Source: an uncultured Flavobacteriales bacterium
GTDB lineage: Bacteria; Bacteroidota; Bacteroidia; Flavobacteriales_C; GCA-002722245
NCBI GenBank assembly: GCA_905182585.1
Contig: CAJJCC010000012.1
Location: forward strand, 1-44,537
DNA: 44,537 nucleotides
Direction of reading: 5' to 3'
Shown here: positions 17,787-26,540 of the stretch, in pieces
Layout: every line of letters starts with the position of its first letter
How positions within the stretch are numbered: position 1 is the first letter of the stretch
Position numbers and translations under genes: made by a program
Notes under the pieces: generated by a model
The model's input: only the letters and a program-made list of their open reading frames with translations
Told to the model about the DNA's origin: nothing
Databases searched by the model: none

Positions 17787-19055
17787 TTAACCTATTGGTG
17801 TATCTGGATATAAGAAATTATTATACGGGTAACGTTTAATGTGAAGATCTCTAATTTTTTGATAAAGTGTATTTTTAAATTCATCCCAGTTGGTTTTCTT
17901 ACCAGCCGAAATAAACAAACAAGTGACATTATCATCTTTCGCCATCCATGTTTGTTTTAATTCTTCAAGTGAATAGTTTTCGTGGACTTTGGGTGTTAAA
18001 TCATCCGCTTCTTTCTCAACGTAATTATAAGCGTCAATTTTATTAAAAACCAACAAAGTAGGCTTATCTGTTGAATCAATCTCACCAATCGTTTGATTAA
18101 CAACATTTACTTGATCTTCAAAATTTGGATGCGCAATGTCAACAACATGAATCAATAAATCAGATTCTCTTACCTCATCCAACGTAGATTTAAAAGACTC
18201 AACTAATCCATGTGGTAGTTTTCGGATAAACCCAACAGTATCCGACAACAAAAACGGCAAATTCCCAACCACGACTTTTCTAACAGTAGTATCCAAAGTA
18301 GCAAACAATTTATTTTCTGCCAGTACATCACTTTTCCCGAGGGCATTCATAATAGTAGACTTACCAACATTGGTGTACCCTACTAATGAAGCACGAATCA
18401 TTTGTTCACGATTTCCCCTTTGCGTAGCTTTTTGTTTGTCAATTTTCTCTAATCGCTTCTTTAATAAAGCCATTCGATCACGTGCAATACGTCTATCTGT
18501 TTCAATTTCCGTTTCACCTGGACCACGCATACCAACCCCTCCTTTTTGACGGGAAAGGTGCGTCCATAAATTGGTTAATCGTGGTAATAAATATTGATAT
18601 TGTGCAAGTTCAACTTGTGTTTTTGCATGTGCTGTTTGTGCACGACGAGCAAAAATATCAAGTATTAAATTATTTCTATCTAATACTTTAACCTCTAATA
18701 ATTCTTCAATGTTCCTTAATTGAGATGGACTAAGTTCATCGTCAAAAATCACTGTCGTTATTTCATTTGCATCTACATAAATCTTCACCTCCTCCAACTT
18801 CCCTTTCCCAACAAAGGTTTTAGGGTGTGGATGCTCTAATTTTTGAACAAAACGAGTATTTACCACAACACCTGCAGTATCGGCTAAAAAAGCCAACTCG
18901 TCCAAATACTCATGTACCTGAACTTCAGATTGATTTTGTGAAATCACACCAACTAAAACAGCTAATTCAAGCTCCTTACTGGATAAATCATAAATCTTTT
19001 GTGGCCCTTTCTTTTCTCCCATTTTGCTTTTATTCAAGAGGTTTTTAAAGGACAA
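17787..19055 (-). CDS. hflX: GTPase HflX
   Basis: A 422-aa ribosome-associated GTPase that splits stalled or stress-inactivated ribosomes. The N-terminal HflX domain contains PHPKTFVGKGKLEEVK, and a glycine-rich linker GGVGMRGPGETEIETDRR follows. The G domain has GYTNVGKST (G1), DTVGFI (G3) and NKID (G4). It lies 20 bases after the cytochrome gene and 2 bases before the DUF2007-like gene, forming a three-gene unit. Confidence 0.95.
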   Translation of the reverse strand: MSFKNLLNKSKMGEKKGPQKIYDLSSKELELAVLVGVISQNQSEVQVHEYLDELAFLADTAGVVVNTRFVQKLEHPHPKTFVGKGKLEEVKIYVDANEITTVIFDDELSPSQLRNIEELLEVKVLDRNNLILDIFARRAQTAHAKTQVELAQYQYLLPRLTNLWTHLSRQKGGVGMRGPGETEIETDRRIARDRMALLKKRLEKIDKQKATQRGNREQMIRASLVGYTNVGKSTIMNALGKSDVLAENKLFATLDTTVRKVVVGNLPFLLSDTVGFIRKLPHGLVESFKSTLDEVRESDLLIHVVDIAHPNFEDQVNVVNQTIGEIDSTDKPTLLVFNKIDAYNYVEKEADDLTPKVHENYSLEELKQTWMAKDDNVTCLFISAGKKTNWDEFKNTLYQKIRDLHIKRYPYNNFLYPDTPIG

Positions 19056-19075
19056 AAAATGTTTTGCCCCTACTG

Positions 19076-19690
19076 TTACTTAGATTTTAACGTTAGTGCA
19101 TAATCACCAATCGCCTTTACCTCAACACTATCTAATGTTTTATAAGCATTCATGCTTTCTAAACCATCTGTAATAATATACCCTATTTGTAGAGCGGTCA
19201 TTTCAGTTGCCGTAAGATTCGCTGCTTTTCCTAATTGTTTTGCTCCACCAACACCGTGACATGTTGCACAGTTAGCTTCGTATAACGCTTTTCCGTAATT
19301 AGGATCTGTAGCAGGAATATCAACGTGAACTTCCTTCATGTTGTTTCCACTTTTTAAAGCCAATCCAATGGTTATAATAAATAAGACAGCACTTAGTAAC
19401 CCTAAAATTTTATTTTTCTTTTTAAATCCAATAATTGCTAAAGGAATAGCCGCTGCCATTGCCGTTAGCTTAATATGGAAGAAATAGTGTAAACCACCAC
19501 CCCTCATCGAAATCATAATAATACCAGTTACTAAAAACAACATCGTAATCACCATTTCCGGCACTTTTGTCTTTTTTCTATATCCATCAAATTTATCGCT
19601 ATTCGCAATTAACAAAATGGCTTTTATAAGCACTGAAATTACAAAAAGTGAGATCAATAAAATGTGTAAATGTTTTAATCCGGAATACAT
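19076..19690 (-). CDS. SirB2-like membrane domain fused to cytochrome c
   Basis: 204 residues. The first about 112 carry four hydrophobic helices with His8, His68 and His72 and the spacing of SirB-type membrane proteins. The C-terminal about 80 form a class I cytochrome c: heme site CATCH at 141-145 and a likely axial Met at M180. The heme domain would face the periplasm. It probably shuttles electrons close to the membrane; donor and acceptor are unknown. A TAAATTTG -7 box lies upstream. The fold of the membrane part is inferred. Confidence 0.8.
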   Translation of the reverse strand: MYSGLKHLHILLISLFVISVLIKAILLIANSDKFDGYRKKTKVPEMVITMLFLVTGIIMISMRGGGLHYFFHIKLTAMAAAIPLAIIGFKKKNKILGLLSAVLFIITIGLALKSGNNMKEVHVDIPATDPNYGKALYEANCATCHGVGGAKQLGKAANLTATEMTALQIGYIITDGLESMNAYKTLDSVEVKAIGDYALTLKSK

Positions 19691-19708
19691 AAGTTGTCGA
19701 TTTTAATT

Positions 19709-19716
19709 CAAATTTA
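19709..19716 (-). promoter_or_regulatory. -7 box for the cytochrome c-hflX operon
   Basis: The minus strand reads TAAATTTG, an exact TAnnTTTG match 18 bases before the ATG. A TTG lies about 25 bases upstream, inside the palindrome at 19742. Confidence 0.45.
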
Positions 19717-19741
19717 TGAAAAAGGTTCGAGGGACTTGTTA

Positions 19742-19758
19742 CAACTTACTATAAGTTG
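19742..19758. promoter_or_regulatory. 17-bp perfect palindrome in the cytochrome/recJ divergent gap
   Basis: CAACTTA-CTA-TAAGTTG is a perfect inverted repeat just upstream of the cytochrome -7 box, overlapping the expected -33 region. Candidate operator; binding protein unknown. Confidence 0.4.
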
Positions 19759-19819
19759 ATATAAATAAAACAAATTAGCGTTTATCGCGAACCTCTTACT
19801 ATTGGGTAACTAAAGTGAT

Positions 19820-19827
19820 TATCTTTG
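19820..19827 (+). promoter_or_regulatory. -7 box for recJ
   Basis: TATCTTTG, an exact TAnnTTTG match, is followed by CTTC and the recJ ATG, so the transcript would be leaderless or nearly so. A TTG lies 15 bases upstream. Confidence 0.5.
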
Positions 19828-19831
19828 CTTC

Positions 19832-21535
19832 ATGCTCGAAAAGAAGTGGATATTAAAGCCCGAACCAACAGTTGAAGAAATCAATAACCTTCAGTCTAGT
19901 TTAGGTATTCACCCTAGTTTATGCACACTTTTAGTTCAAAGAGGAATTAAAACATTTGATGAAGCCAAACGGTTTTTTCGCCCTGATAAAAATCTCATTC
20001 ACGATCCATTTTTAATGAAAGGAATGACGGAAGCTGTTGCTCGAATTGGAGAAGCTTTTGGAAATGGTGAACGAATCATGATTTATGGGGATTACGATGT
20101 TGATGGAACTACTGCTGTAGCAATGGTATATTCCTTCTTTCTTGATTTTTCTGACAACCTCGTTTATTACGTTCCCGACAGATACGAAGAAGGGTATGGA
20201 ATATCTTTTAAAAGTATTGATCACGCAAAAGAAGAAGGTATCACCTTAATTATCGCTTTAGATTGCGGAATTAAAGCCGTTAAAAAAGTAGAATACGCCA
20301 AAGAAAAAGGAATCGATTATATTATTTGTGATCATCATTTACCTGGAGAAACTGTTCCTGATGGAATTATTCTTAACCCTAAACAGGTTGATTGTAATTA
20401 TCCTTTTAAAGAGCTGTCTGGTGCCGGAGTTGGGTTTAAACTATTGCAAGGGTTTTGTAAACGAAACGATATCGACATTCAAAAAGCCAATGAATATTTA
20501 GATTTGTTGGCAATTTCTATTGGTGCCGATATGGTTCCTATCCAAAATGAAAACAGAGTGCTTGCTAAGTATGGAATGGAAAAATTGAATGAGCAGCCTA
20601 CTTTAGGAATTAAGGCTATTCTTAATCATGCAAAAATTGATCGAACCGTAAATATGCGAGACATTGGTTTTGCGATCGGACCGAGAATTAACGCTGCGGG
20701 GAGAATTGCTCATGCCTCTAAAGCGGTTGAATTATTAATTACTTCTGATTTTGCAGACGCAGAAGAAGGAAGTGAAGATGTAAGTTTAGATAATGCTGAA
20801 CGAAAAATTTTAGATGCTGAAACGACGAAAGAAGCACTTTCATTTTTACACTCTGATACTGCGCATCAAAATAAAAAATCGACTTTAATCTTTAATGAAC
20901 ATTGGCACAAAGGGATTCTGGGTATCGTTTGTAACCGAATTCAGGAACATTATTATCGCCCAACTATTGTGCTAAGTAAAAGCGGTGAATTTTACACTGG
21001 ATCAGCTCGATCCGTAAAAGGCTATCATCTATACAATGCTATTAATGAATGCTCCGATATATTAGAAAGTTTTGGAGGGCACGCATTCGCGGCGGGATTA
21101 ACGATTAAGCCTGAGAATCTTGATGCATTTGCTAAACGATTCGAAAAAATTGTAAACGATTCTATTTCTGACGACTTGCTAATTCCAACTGTTGAAGTTG
21201 ATTTAAATTTACCTTTAAATGAAGTTCAGGCAGGGTTTTTCAAGGTTTTAAATCAATTTGAGCCGTTCGGTGTCGGTAATGACCAACCTATCTTTAGATG
21301 TGACCAGGTAAAGGCTTTGCCTAATTTAAGAGTTGTTGGAAAAGATCATTTAAAAATGGACATTGTTGATGCTGATAATCCATCTGTTAGGATTCCTGCA
21401 ATCGCATTTAATCAAATAAAACATTTTGATCATATTTCCCGAGGTAAACCATTCAAGGTTTGTTATTCTTTAGAAATTAATGAGTGGAAAGGGAATAAAA
21501 CCTTACAAGCGAATATTCGAGACATAAAGGTTTAA
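19832..21535 (+). CDS. recJ: Single-stranded-DNA-specific exonuclease RecJ
   Basis: A 567-aa 5'-3' ssDNA exonuclease of recombination and mismatch repair. The DHH-family motifs are complete: DYDVDGTT (I), ALDCGIK (II), ICDHHLPGE (III), and the later SIGADM. The DHHA1 part has a GGHAFAAG motif, followed by the C-terminal OB-fold. Length is typical. The stop is 1 base from the convergent GldLM-like gene stop. Confidence 0.96.
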   Translation: MLEKKWILKPEPTVEEINNLQSSLGIHPSLCTLLVQRGIKTFDEAKRFFRPDKNLIHDPFLMKGMTEAVARIGEAFGNGERIMIYGDYDVDGTTAVAMVYSFFLDFSDNLVYYVPDRYEEGYGISFKSIDHAKEEGITLIIALDCGIKAVKKVEYAKEKGIDYIICDHHLPGETVPDGIILNPKQVDCNYPFKELSGAGVGFKLLQGFCKRNDIDIQKANEYLDLLAISIGADMVPIQNENRVLAKYGMEKLNEQPTLGIKAILNHAKIDRTVNMRDIGFAIGPRINAAGRIAHASKAVELLITSDFADAEEGSEDVSLDNAERKILDAETTKEALSFLHSDTAHQNKKSTLIFNEHWHKGILGIVCNRIQEHYYRPTIVLSKSGEFYTGSARSVKGYHLYNAINECSDILESFGGHAFAAGLTIKPENLDAFAKRFEKIVNDSISDDLLIPTVEVDLNLPLNEVQAGFFKVLNQFEPFGVGNDQPIFRCDQVKALPNLRVVGKDHLKMDIVDADNPSVRIPAIAFNQIKHFDHISRGKPFKVCYSLEINEWKGNKTLQANIRDIKV

Positions 21536-21536
21536 A

Positions 21537-22310
21537 TTAATTTCTATTTATAGAATTAAGAATCGTTAATTGATTTTGAAGGAACCTTGTCTTAACTAAT
21601 TCAAGATTTGCGAGTACCGAACTTAGGGGTAAAAAATGGGTCATTCTTTCAACCCAACCAGAAATAACTGCTGGGTCATAAGAATACGACACATTACGTA
21701 AATCCTCAACCAACAAGAACTGAGTAGACCCCATTATTTTCACTCCTAAATTATTTAGCTTTTCTAATCTTACGGTTAAATGCTTAGCGTGATCCTTATC
21801 ATAAGAGAAATAAGTTGCGGCAACATCCATATTATCTTTTCCCAATGGGATATCCATATCGTCTACACCGCCAGTATAATCCACTAATCGCTTTTTATCC
21901 TCATCAATTAAATCACAAAGTTCATGTACTAATTTAGAATATTCAACTACATCCACATTAGCGCTAACATTAAATAATTTAGCATTTTCAGCCATTTGAT
22001 TATTAATACTATTCGTGCCTTGATCCAACATTGCAAATGCATTTAACACATCTCTAGTATTGCCGATTGCAAAAGTAAACACACCATGCGTCATTACAAA
22101 AAAGAAAAAGTAAACATAGTATGTCGTAATCTTAACTTCGCTCTTCTTTCTAAATCTCGCTATGAAATAAAATAACATTCCAAAAACTGACAATGTGATT
22201 CCAAAAACCAATCCTACTGTTGCTCCAGGCCAATGCATGGATTTAAAAATCACTCCAAAAAAGACTAAAATATTCGTAATGATTAAAAGGACATTCGCAA
22301 CTTTTCTCAT
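21537..22310 (-). CDS. Mini GldL-GldM-like fusion, inner-membrane motor-like protein
   Basis: 257 residues. Helix 1 (5-24), the GldL-type signature FKSMHWPGA (22-30) and helix 2 (31-51) form a GldL-like hairpin. A third helix (62-82) leads into RDVLNAF (86-92), matching the segment right after the GldM membrane helix. The rest ends with W219 and FLPLSSVLANL (226-236), the pattern that closes the first periplasmic (D1) domain of GldM. GldM domains D2-D4 are absent. The glutamate that canonical GldL carries in its second helix is not visible. It overlaps the upstream 76-aa gene by 4 bases (ATGA). I infer a reduced GldLM-type complex in one chain; whether it is energised is unknown. Confidence 0.75.
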   Translation of the reverse strand: MRKVANVLLIITNILVFFGVIFKSMHWPGATVGLVFGITLSVFGMLFYFIARFRKKSEVKITTYYVYFFFFVMTHGVFTFAIGNTRDVLNAFAMLDQGTNSINNQMAENAKLFNVSANVDVVEYSKLVHELCDLIDEDKKRLVDYTGGVDDMDIPLGKDNMDVAATYFSYDKDHAKHLTVRLEKLNNLGVKIMGSTQFLLVEDLRNVSYSYDPAVISGWVERMTHFLPLSSVLANLELVKTRFLQNQLTILNSINRN

Positions 22311-22537
22311 GCGTCTAAGATTGAATCGTTTCTTTTGCTGAATTTCTCTTCTTCAACTTCCTCTTTTTTATGCTGTCTGATTTTATAAATCAACATCAAT
22401 AAACCTGCTATTCCAGCCCAAAGATATCCACCAATTTGTAAAACCTGCCCTCCTGGCCAATGTTGAATTTTAAACAAAATTCCAAAAGCCATTAATAAGA
22501 ACGCAAGAAATGAAATGATATAAACGGCTAGTCTCAT
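22307..22537 (-). CDS. 76-aa GldL-like membrane hairpin
   Basis: Two helices (about 3-21 and 32-51) flank FKIQHWPGG (22-30), the loop typical of the GldL N-terminus. A short charged cytoplasmic tail follows. The second helix has no acidic residue, unlike proton-conducting GldL. It sits 5 bases after the OmpA-like gene and overlaps the mini GldL-GldM gene by ATGA, so the two are very likely made together and may form a complex. Confidence 0.8.
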   Translation of the reverse strand: MRLAVYIISFLAFLLMAFGILFKIQHWPGGQVLQIGGYLWAGIAGLLMLIYKIRQHKKEEVEEEKFSKRNDSILDA

Positions 22538-22542
22538 AAAGT

Positions 22543-24678
22543 TTACTTTTTATAAATAATTTCAGAGATTCCTTCAATTTTACCAATAATTCTAAACTCG
22601 GTTCTACGGTTCATTTGACGACCTTCTGGATTATCAGATCCATCTGCATTCTTATTCGGTGCAATTGGTTCTTTTTCTCCGTATCCTTTTGCCTGTAATC
22701 GCTTACGTGCTATTCCTTTTCCTATTAAATAGTCAACTACTGATTGCGCTCTCTTTTGGGATAGTTTATCATTGTAAGCATCACTTCCAATTGCATCTGT
22801 ATGAGAACCAATTTCAATAACTATATCTGGGTTATCCATTAAAATTTTAAACATCGTCGTATCAATTACGGTTTTTGAGCTATCTAACAAAGCAAACTTA
22901 TCATACTCATAATAGATGTTTTTTACAACGATAGGCTGAACGGAAAACTTCTTCATGTAAAAGTTTTTGATTATGGTATCCGACTCAACAATTCCTTCAG
23001 TAGATATTTCGAAGCTTTGGTTAAAATAGTTTTCTCCGTTTGCTTGTAAATTATATTCTTTTCCTTTTTCTAATTTAAAAAAGTAGTCACCACTATCCTC
23101 AGGTAAAACAGATTTGATTACCATTTCTCCACCCTCAATTGAGTCATCCAGCAAAACCAATGAAAGCGTAACAAATTTACTAGGGACAGTATCTATTAAA
23201 TCTTTATTCTCAACGATTTCAAACATCTTTCCCTGTACTCCGATATGAATGTAATGAAGCTCCTTGAAATTATAAATATCATCACAACAAGTTGGATTTT
23301 TTAAAGAAACCGATCCTACCCTATTAGAAACAAAATAACCCTCATCTCCATTCTTTGTTAATGAGTAATAAAGCTCATCTACGCTTGTGTTAATAGGAAA
23401 GCCAATGTTTTTAGGCACTGTCCAGTCCTTTAATTCACCAATCGTTTTAAAAACATCCAACCCTCCAAGCCCAGGCCAACCTGCCGAACTAAAGTGCAAT
23501 GTTTTGTTGTCTATATTGTAATTAGGAGAAAACTCGTCCAATTTTGTATTTAATTTACTTCCTCCATTTTTAGGCTTTTTCCATAGTTCCTTTTTTGGGT
23601 TAAACTCCGAATACCAAATATCCCAACCACCTCTACCACCTTCAATTCGGTTAGAGATAAAATATAATACAGGCACATCTTTTTGAAAATACCAACCTAA
23701 AGTTGGTTGAGTAGAGTGAAATCCTTTAACGTTAATTTCTTCATTCATTTTAACTGGCTCCATCCAGCCTTTTTCGTCTTCTTCTTTATCTGCATAATAA
23801 AGGTGAAACACTAATTTTCCTTTAATATTTCTTATTCCCCTTGAAAAATAAAATCTAGAACTGTCTTCATTAAAACAACCATTCCCGTTTTCGGTGTCCT
23901 CAAAATTAAACCAACCTTCTGCGTATTCGTTTTGCATTACCCAAGTTGAATCATTCATCTTTTGAGCAACATAGAACTTTCTATGGGGTACAACGGAATT
24001 TGAATCTTCAGCGTTTACATATACAATACTATCTGATCGTAAAGACGAATACAATAACATTGAATCATTTAAAGGTAAAGGTGAAAGTTCAACATGAGCT
24101 TTATTAATAGAGGTGTCAGGGTGGTAAATCCTTACATCCAACGTGTCTTCTAAAACAACAGGGGCAGCGTCACAACTTGCAACATATAATTTCACCCAAG
24201 ACCTGTATGTTCCTGAATCAGCAGCGTCTCTATAAACCTTTTTAAAAGCTAAAAAATTCTCCTTTGCTTTTTTATATTTCCCATTCATTAACTGCATATG
24301 AGCTAAATAAAATTGTGCTTTGGGGTATTTATCTGGCTTTTCCTCAAAAACAGCACTGTAAACTTTCTCAGCCTTATGATAATCACGAGATAACCTTAAA
24401 GCGTTAGCCATTTTATATTGATACTTCAATTTTAAAACTTGATACCTACCTGACAGAAAACCGCCCTTAGCAATAAGCTCATCGTTATCTTTTAAGAACT
24501 TTTTATAATAAGATAATGATCCAAAAAAATCTCCATTCTTAAAAGCTTTATCTCCTGCTTTACGAATTACTTTAGTTTTCGAATTGTAAATTTCTTCATC
24601 GACTTGGGCAGTCGCGAAAACGCTAAAAAATATAGCAAAAAGACAGGTAATCTTTTTAATATCTATCACAAGGAACAT
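22543..24678 (-). CDS. PorE-like TPR/beta-propeller/OmpA protein
   Basis: 711 residues from the preferred ATG at 24678, which starts a signal peptide ending ATAQ. The ORF-track start at 24729 adds 17 residues and deeper overlap. Order: TPR-like repeats (about 35-180), PD40/WD40-like propeller with SPNYNIDNKTLHFSS (about 200-490), a carboxypeptidase-regulatory-like beta domain (about 500-590), and a C-terminal OmpA peptidoglycan-binding domain (EIGSHTDAIGSDAYNDKLSQ). The same architecture is seen in PorE of the type IX system, but no lipobox Cys is visible here. It overlaps the SprF-like gene by 23 bases. Role: anchoring an outer-membrane assembly to peptidoglycan. Confidence 0.88.
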   Translation of the reverse strand: MFLVIDIKKITCLFAIFFSVFATAQVDEEIYNSKTKVIRKAGDKAFKNGDFFGSLSYYKKFLKDNDELIAKGGFLSGRYQVLKLKYQYKMANALRLSRDYHKAEKVYSAVFEEKPDKYPKAQFYLAHMQLMNGKYKKAKENFLAFKKVYRDAADSGTYRSWVKLYVASCDAAPVVLEDTLDVRIYHPDTSINKAHVELSPLPLNDSMLLYSSLRSDSIVYVNAEDSNSVVPHRKFYVAQKMNDSTWVMQNEYAEGWFNFEDTENGNGCFNEDSSRFYFSRGIRNIKGKLVFHLYYADKEEDEKGWMEPVKMNEEINVKGFHSTQPTLGWYFQKDVPVLYFISNRIEGGRGGWDIWYSEFNPKKELWKKPKNGGSKLNTKLDEFSPNYNIDNKTLHFSSAGWPGLGGLDVFKTIGELKDWTVPKNIGFPINTSVDELYYSLTKNGDEGYFVSNRVGSVSLKNPTCCDDIYNFKELHYIHIGVQGKMFEIVENKDLIDTVPSKFVTLSLVLLDDSIEGGEMVIKSVLPEDSGDYFFKLEKGKEYNLQANGENYFNQSFEISTEGIVESDTIIKNFYMKKFSVQPIVVKNIYYEYDKFALLDSSKTVIDTTMFKILMDNPDIVIEIGSHTDAIGSDAYNDKLSQKRAQSVVDYLIGKGIARKRLQAKGYGEKEPIAPNKNADGSDNPEGRQMNRRTEFRIIGKIEGISEIIYKK

Positions 24679-25669
24679 TGTATATTGATGGTTCAGAACT
24701 TTGAGCAATATATATAACTGATAATTCAAACGCTCCTCTATAATGAGTTACCGATGATAATCCAGAAACATTAATATCATAACTTATACCTACCTGCCAT
24801 TCTTGACGAACTGCACCGACGATTAAGTTAGCTGCATCATAATTTCTTTTGTATCCATCTCGGAAATTCATTCCAACAAAAACCTCATCGATCTTGGCTT
24901 TGTTAACATCCATTCTCATTTTTCCAATAACACCCAAAACTAAATCTTGTGCCTTATTTTGATACATGTACATTACGTTTGGTGAAATAGTATAACGATC
25001 ATTTAGTTTGTAATTAAACTTCGCGTTATAAACCTGTCTCAACGAAAAGGTTTCCGAATCATTAAAAAAACTTTCTGACGGTTTGTTAAGATGATACCAG
25101 GCTAAACCAACTTCTGGAAATAATTTATCTCCAATCTGACGCGCCCAACCTACTCCTAGGTTTAAATCAAAAGAGTAATCATTTGTTTTTGAAAAATTCT
25201 CCATGTTACTCAAACTATTGTTCGAAAACTCACCTTGGTCGACATCCCATTGAACGGGGTAGTTGTATGCGTTCGGATCTACTCCTTTATGCAATAAACC
25301 TATTTGAATTCCACCACTTAAATAGTTTCCTTTTACCAATTTATTATAACCCCCGGATAACATTAACTTATTTTGTGTCAAGTTTCCAATCGAAGAACGA
25401 TCGTTATCAAATTGTAAACCAGCACTAAAATCTTGTCCGTATGCAGAAAACACGCGGTCATAACTCATCCCTAGTGTTTTATATTGTTTTCCCATTGTTG
25501 CACCCCACTGAGAACGAAAATTCCCAACAATTCTATAATCTCCTTCAAACCTTCCTGTTTCTCCGGGATTAAGATTTAACGGCGAAAACATCCACTGCGT
25601 AAAGTGAATATCTTGAGCCTTTAGGCCCGTAGCGGCAATAAACAATATAAAAATTAACTTTTTTACCAT
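24656..25669 (-). CDS. PorP/SprF family type IX secretion membrane protein
   Basis: A 337-aa outer-membrane beta-barrel with a signal peptide (MVKKLIFILFIAATGLKA) followed by the family hallmarks DIHFTQWMFSPLNLNPGETG and FEGDYRIVGNFRSQW. PorP/SprF proteins serve the T9SS; SprF is needed for the type B adhesin SprB. The gene lies between a secreted protease and a PorE-like gene, and close to a type B PKD protein, which makes that protein its likely client. It overlaps the metalloprotease by 7 bases. Confidence 0.93.
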   Translation of the reverse strand: MVKKLIFILFIAATGLKAQDIHFTQWMFSPLNLNPGETGRFEGDYRIVGNFRSQWGATMGKQYKTLGMSYDRVFSAYGQDFSAGLQFDNDRSSIGNLTQNKLMLSGGYNKLVKGNYLSGGIQIGLLHKGVDPNAYNYPVQWDVDQGEFSNNSLSNMENFSKTNDYSFDLNLGVGWARQIGDKLFPEVGLAWYHLNKPSESFFNDSETFSLRQVYNAKFNYKLNDRYTISPNVMYMYQNKAQDLVLGVIGKMRMDVNKAKIDEVFVGMNFRDGYKRNYDAANLIVGAVRQEWQVGISYDINVSGLSSVTHYRGAFELSVIYIAQSSEPSIYNVPCDRY

Positions 25670-26466
25670 AAGTAACTTCTCCCCGTTTTCATTATGCTTA
25701 ACATTCTATCCAATTGCCCTCTAGAAAAGTGATAATTACAAGGTTGATTATTGTAATAACTCATTATGTTACAAACAGGGGGCTCAAACATTAAATTCGT
25801 TTGAGGGTCATTAACTTGTGGATCTAAATGACATCCTGTATTAGATCCATTTGGATCTGCTTGTGTATCGCAAATTAAATCTCCTGCAGTGGCGCAATTC
25901 GAACCGTCGGCAAACTCTTCACCATTTGCAACGGATTCAAAAGTGTGATACAATCCAAAATAATGTCCTATCTCATGAAGCAATACACTTGCAGTAAATT
26001 CAGACTTTTTAAGGAAAATAGCGTCTCTTTGGTTATCATCATTAGGAATAGTAGTTGAACCAAGTGGGGCATATCCAGCCGGATTAGCTCCTGGGTTCGG
26101 ATTAATAATTTCCGTTGCAAAATATAAATTAATTACATTCTTTTTTCTATATAAAGCCGCAATCTCCTCATCATGAAGGCCTTTCTCAATAGTGTCTTGA
26201 CGATGATTAGGAAGTGTATCAAAAGAACATAATTTAAAATCTACACAAATGCCTTTAAACTTTTGATTGAGTGAATCAATGGCTACGAGTACTTGTGATA
26301 AATCAAGAGGAGCAATCGAATTTGTAGTGTCTGTTAACACCCAGGCAGCAATTGAGAACGTTTTGCCGTAACACTCCTCTGTAGAGCCAAAATTTTCGTT
26401 GTACTGAGCACAACAAATTTTGGTGGTAAATAACACTAGAAATATTAACGAAATAAATTTTGTCAT
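25663..26466 (-). CDS. Secreted M43 (pappalysin-like) zinc metalloprotease
   Basis: 267 residues with a signal peptide (about 1-21). Zinc site HEIGHYFGLYH (164-174) has all three His and the catalytic Glu. The metzincin Met-turn NIMSYY is at 233-238, and conserved cysteines surround CDTQADPN, as in M43. It lacks a T9SS C-terminal domain, so it may stay in the periplasm or leave another way. First gene of the five-gene module, with a TATATTTG -7 box upstream. It could mature a surface partner such as the divergent PKD protein. Confidence 0.9.
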   Translation of the reverse strand: MTKFISLIFLVLFTTKICCAQYNENFGSTEECYGKTFSIAAWVLTDTTNSIAPLDLSQVLVAIDSLNQKFKGICVDFKLCSFDTLPNHRQDTIEKGLHDEEIAALYRKKNVINLYFATEIINPNPGANPAGYAPLGSTTIPNDDNQRDAIFLKKSEFTASVLLHEIGHYFGLYHTFESVANGEEFADGSNCATAGDLICDTQADPNGSNTGCHLDPQVNDPQTNLMFEPPVCNIMSYYNNQPCNYHFSRGQLDRMLSIMKTGRSYLW

Positions 26467-26481
26467 AGCTTAAAATCAACT

Positions 26482-26489
26482 CAAATATA
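26482..26489 (-). promoter_or_regulatory. -7 box for the M43-SprF-OmpA-GldL operon
   Basis: The minus strand reads TATATTTG, an exact TAnnTTTG match 15 bases before the metalloprotease ATG. The -33 region has only a TTTTC. Confidence 0.5.
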
Positions 26490-26540
26490 AAATTTTATCC
26501 AGAATCTCCACCGAAAACTTACGTAATTGACTAAAAATGT

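Noticed and set aside
22543-22545. OmpA-like protein as a main-system PorE/SprE
   Set aside because: There is no lipobox cysteine and the core T9SS genes are absent here, so I call it PorE-like rather than PorE itself.
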